From: a bacterium UBP6_UBA1209
GTDB lineage: Bacteria; UBP6; UBA1177
Direction of reading: 5' to 3'
Assembly: GCA_002309575.1 (NCBI GenBank)
Contig: DBXP01000035.1
Location: 1 to 50,009 of the forward strand
Length of the DNA stretch: 50,009 nt
The notes below the pieces were generated by a model. The model did not search any database. It was not told the origin of the DNA and saw nothing but the letters and a program-made list of their open reading frames with translations. Within the stretch, counting starts at the first letter, position 1; every line of letters begins with the position of its first letter. The translations under genes were made by a program, and so were the position numbers. Shown piece after piece: positions 49,920 to 50,009 of this stretch.

Positions 49920-49928
49920 ATTATAGCA
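49920..49928 (-). promoter_or_regulatory. Extended -10 promoter for the AlbA-type gene
   Basis: Minus strand TGCTATAAT, a consensus TGnTATAAT extended -10 (49928-49920), 33 bases before the ATG; the -35 region is poor, which is usual for extended -10 promoters. Confidence 0.5.
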
Positions 49929-49982
49929 GAAATATCTGAAAATTAAAGGAAGGCTATGAGATAATTATCAATTTTCTTTTGG

Positions 49983-50008
49983 TTTTGCCTTGTATTCCGC
50001 TTCCGGTT
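49983..50008. repeat. Direct repeat, right copy
   Basis: Matches 48914-48939 at 23 of 26 positions; it continues to the window edge, so the element may be longer than seen. Confidence 0.7.
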
Positions 50009-50009
50009 C

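Overview
The window comes from a Gram-negative bacterium of moderate G+C content. Outer-membrane biology is indicated by seven predicted lipoproteins, mreBC, mltG and a dacB-type peptidase. Metabolism looks anaerobic: there is a probable 2-oxoacid:ferredoxin oxidoreductase tail at the left edge and a 1370-residue 2-hydroxyacyl-CoA dehydratase activase-like protein. Large Asp/Thr/Ser-rich lipoproteins, MopE-type and choice-of-anchor-L modules, and a nucleotide-transporter/HEAT protein recall deltaproteobacterial or Myxococcota/Bradymonadota-like lineages. That placement is inference from family knowledge; no rRNA gene is present to settle it. Most starts follow a clear AGGAGG-type ribosome binding site, which let me trim several over-long reading frames.

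Layout. 1-114: end of a rightward gene. 139-6742 (minus): probable operon trmL, Npt-like/HEAT transporter, cyclic-nucleotide-binding protein, Nudix hydrolase, CotH lipoprotein and O6-alkylguanine methyltransferase, with a near-consensus promoter at 6777-6804. 6801-12240 (minus): dehydratase activase, DUF2062 membrane protein and a DEDDh exonuclease, tightly coupled. 12393-16358 (minus): a 1321-residue cysteine-rich lipoprotein. 16656-17633 (minus): an orphan MoxR ATPase, divergent from a polysaccharide deacetylase and mreBC (17810-20719). 20755-20831 (minus): a tRNA with CAT anticodon. 20951-22028: ridA and a small lipoprotein. 22035-25049 (minus): two further lipoproteins. 25137-29718 (minus): panC-folK-der-mltG-coaX. 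29900-31865: groES-groEL, ending in a strong terminator and an 8-bp tandem repeat array. 32003-36827 (minus): VWA lipoprotein, unknown protein, dacB, and an AT-hook-like low-complexity protein. 37197-39098: lipoprotein with three Lcl/DUF1566 domains behind a repeat-rich leader. 39320-40159 (minus): RhuM-family protein with a PLD-like tail. 40485-48835: rimO, a PPDK-like protein with a large extra N-terminus, a GAPDH homologue and an MFS transporter. 49114-49887 (minus): AlbA/Schlafen-type regulator.

How it fits together. The core is housekeeping: CoA and folate precursors, ribosome assembly, tRNA and ribosomal-protein modification, chaperonin, and peptidoglycan shape and remodelling. Set into it are accessory cell-surface genes. 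Six of the seven lipoproteins share one plan: a lipobox cysteine, an acidic Asp/Thr/Ser/Gly spacer, then a binding or adhesion-like domain. The spacers are encoded by minisatellite-like DNA.

The most unusual items are the following: (a) the Lcl-repeat lipoprotein, whose last two domains differ largely at codons that could derive from AAY, as in diversity-generating retroelement targets, and whose leader carries GGA repeats; (b) the PPDK-like protein lacking the PEP/pyruvate barrel; (c) the transporter-HEAT protein with its sensor encoded next door; (d) palindromic or repeat DNA around 31927, 39186 and 48850-49000. No CRISPR array, transposase or reverse transcriptase was seen.
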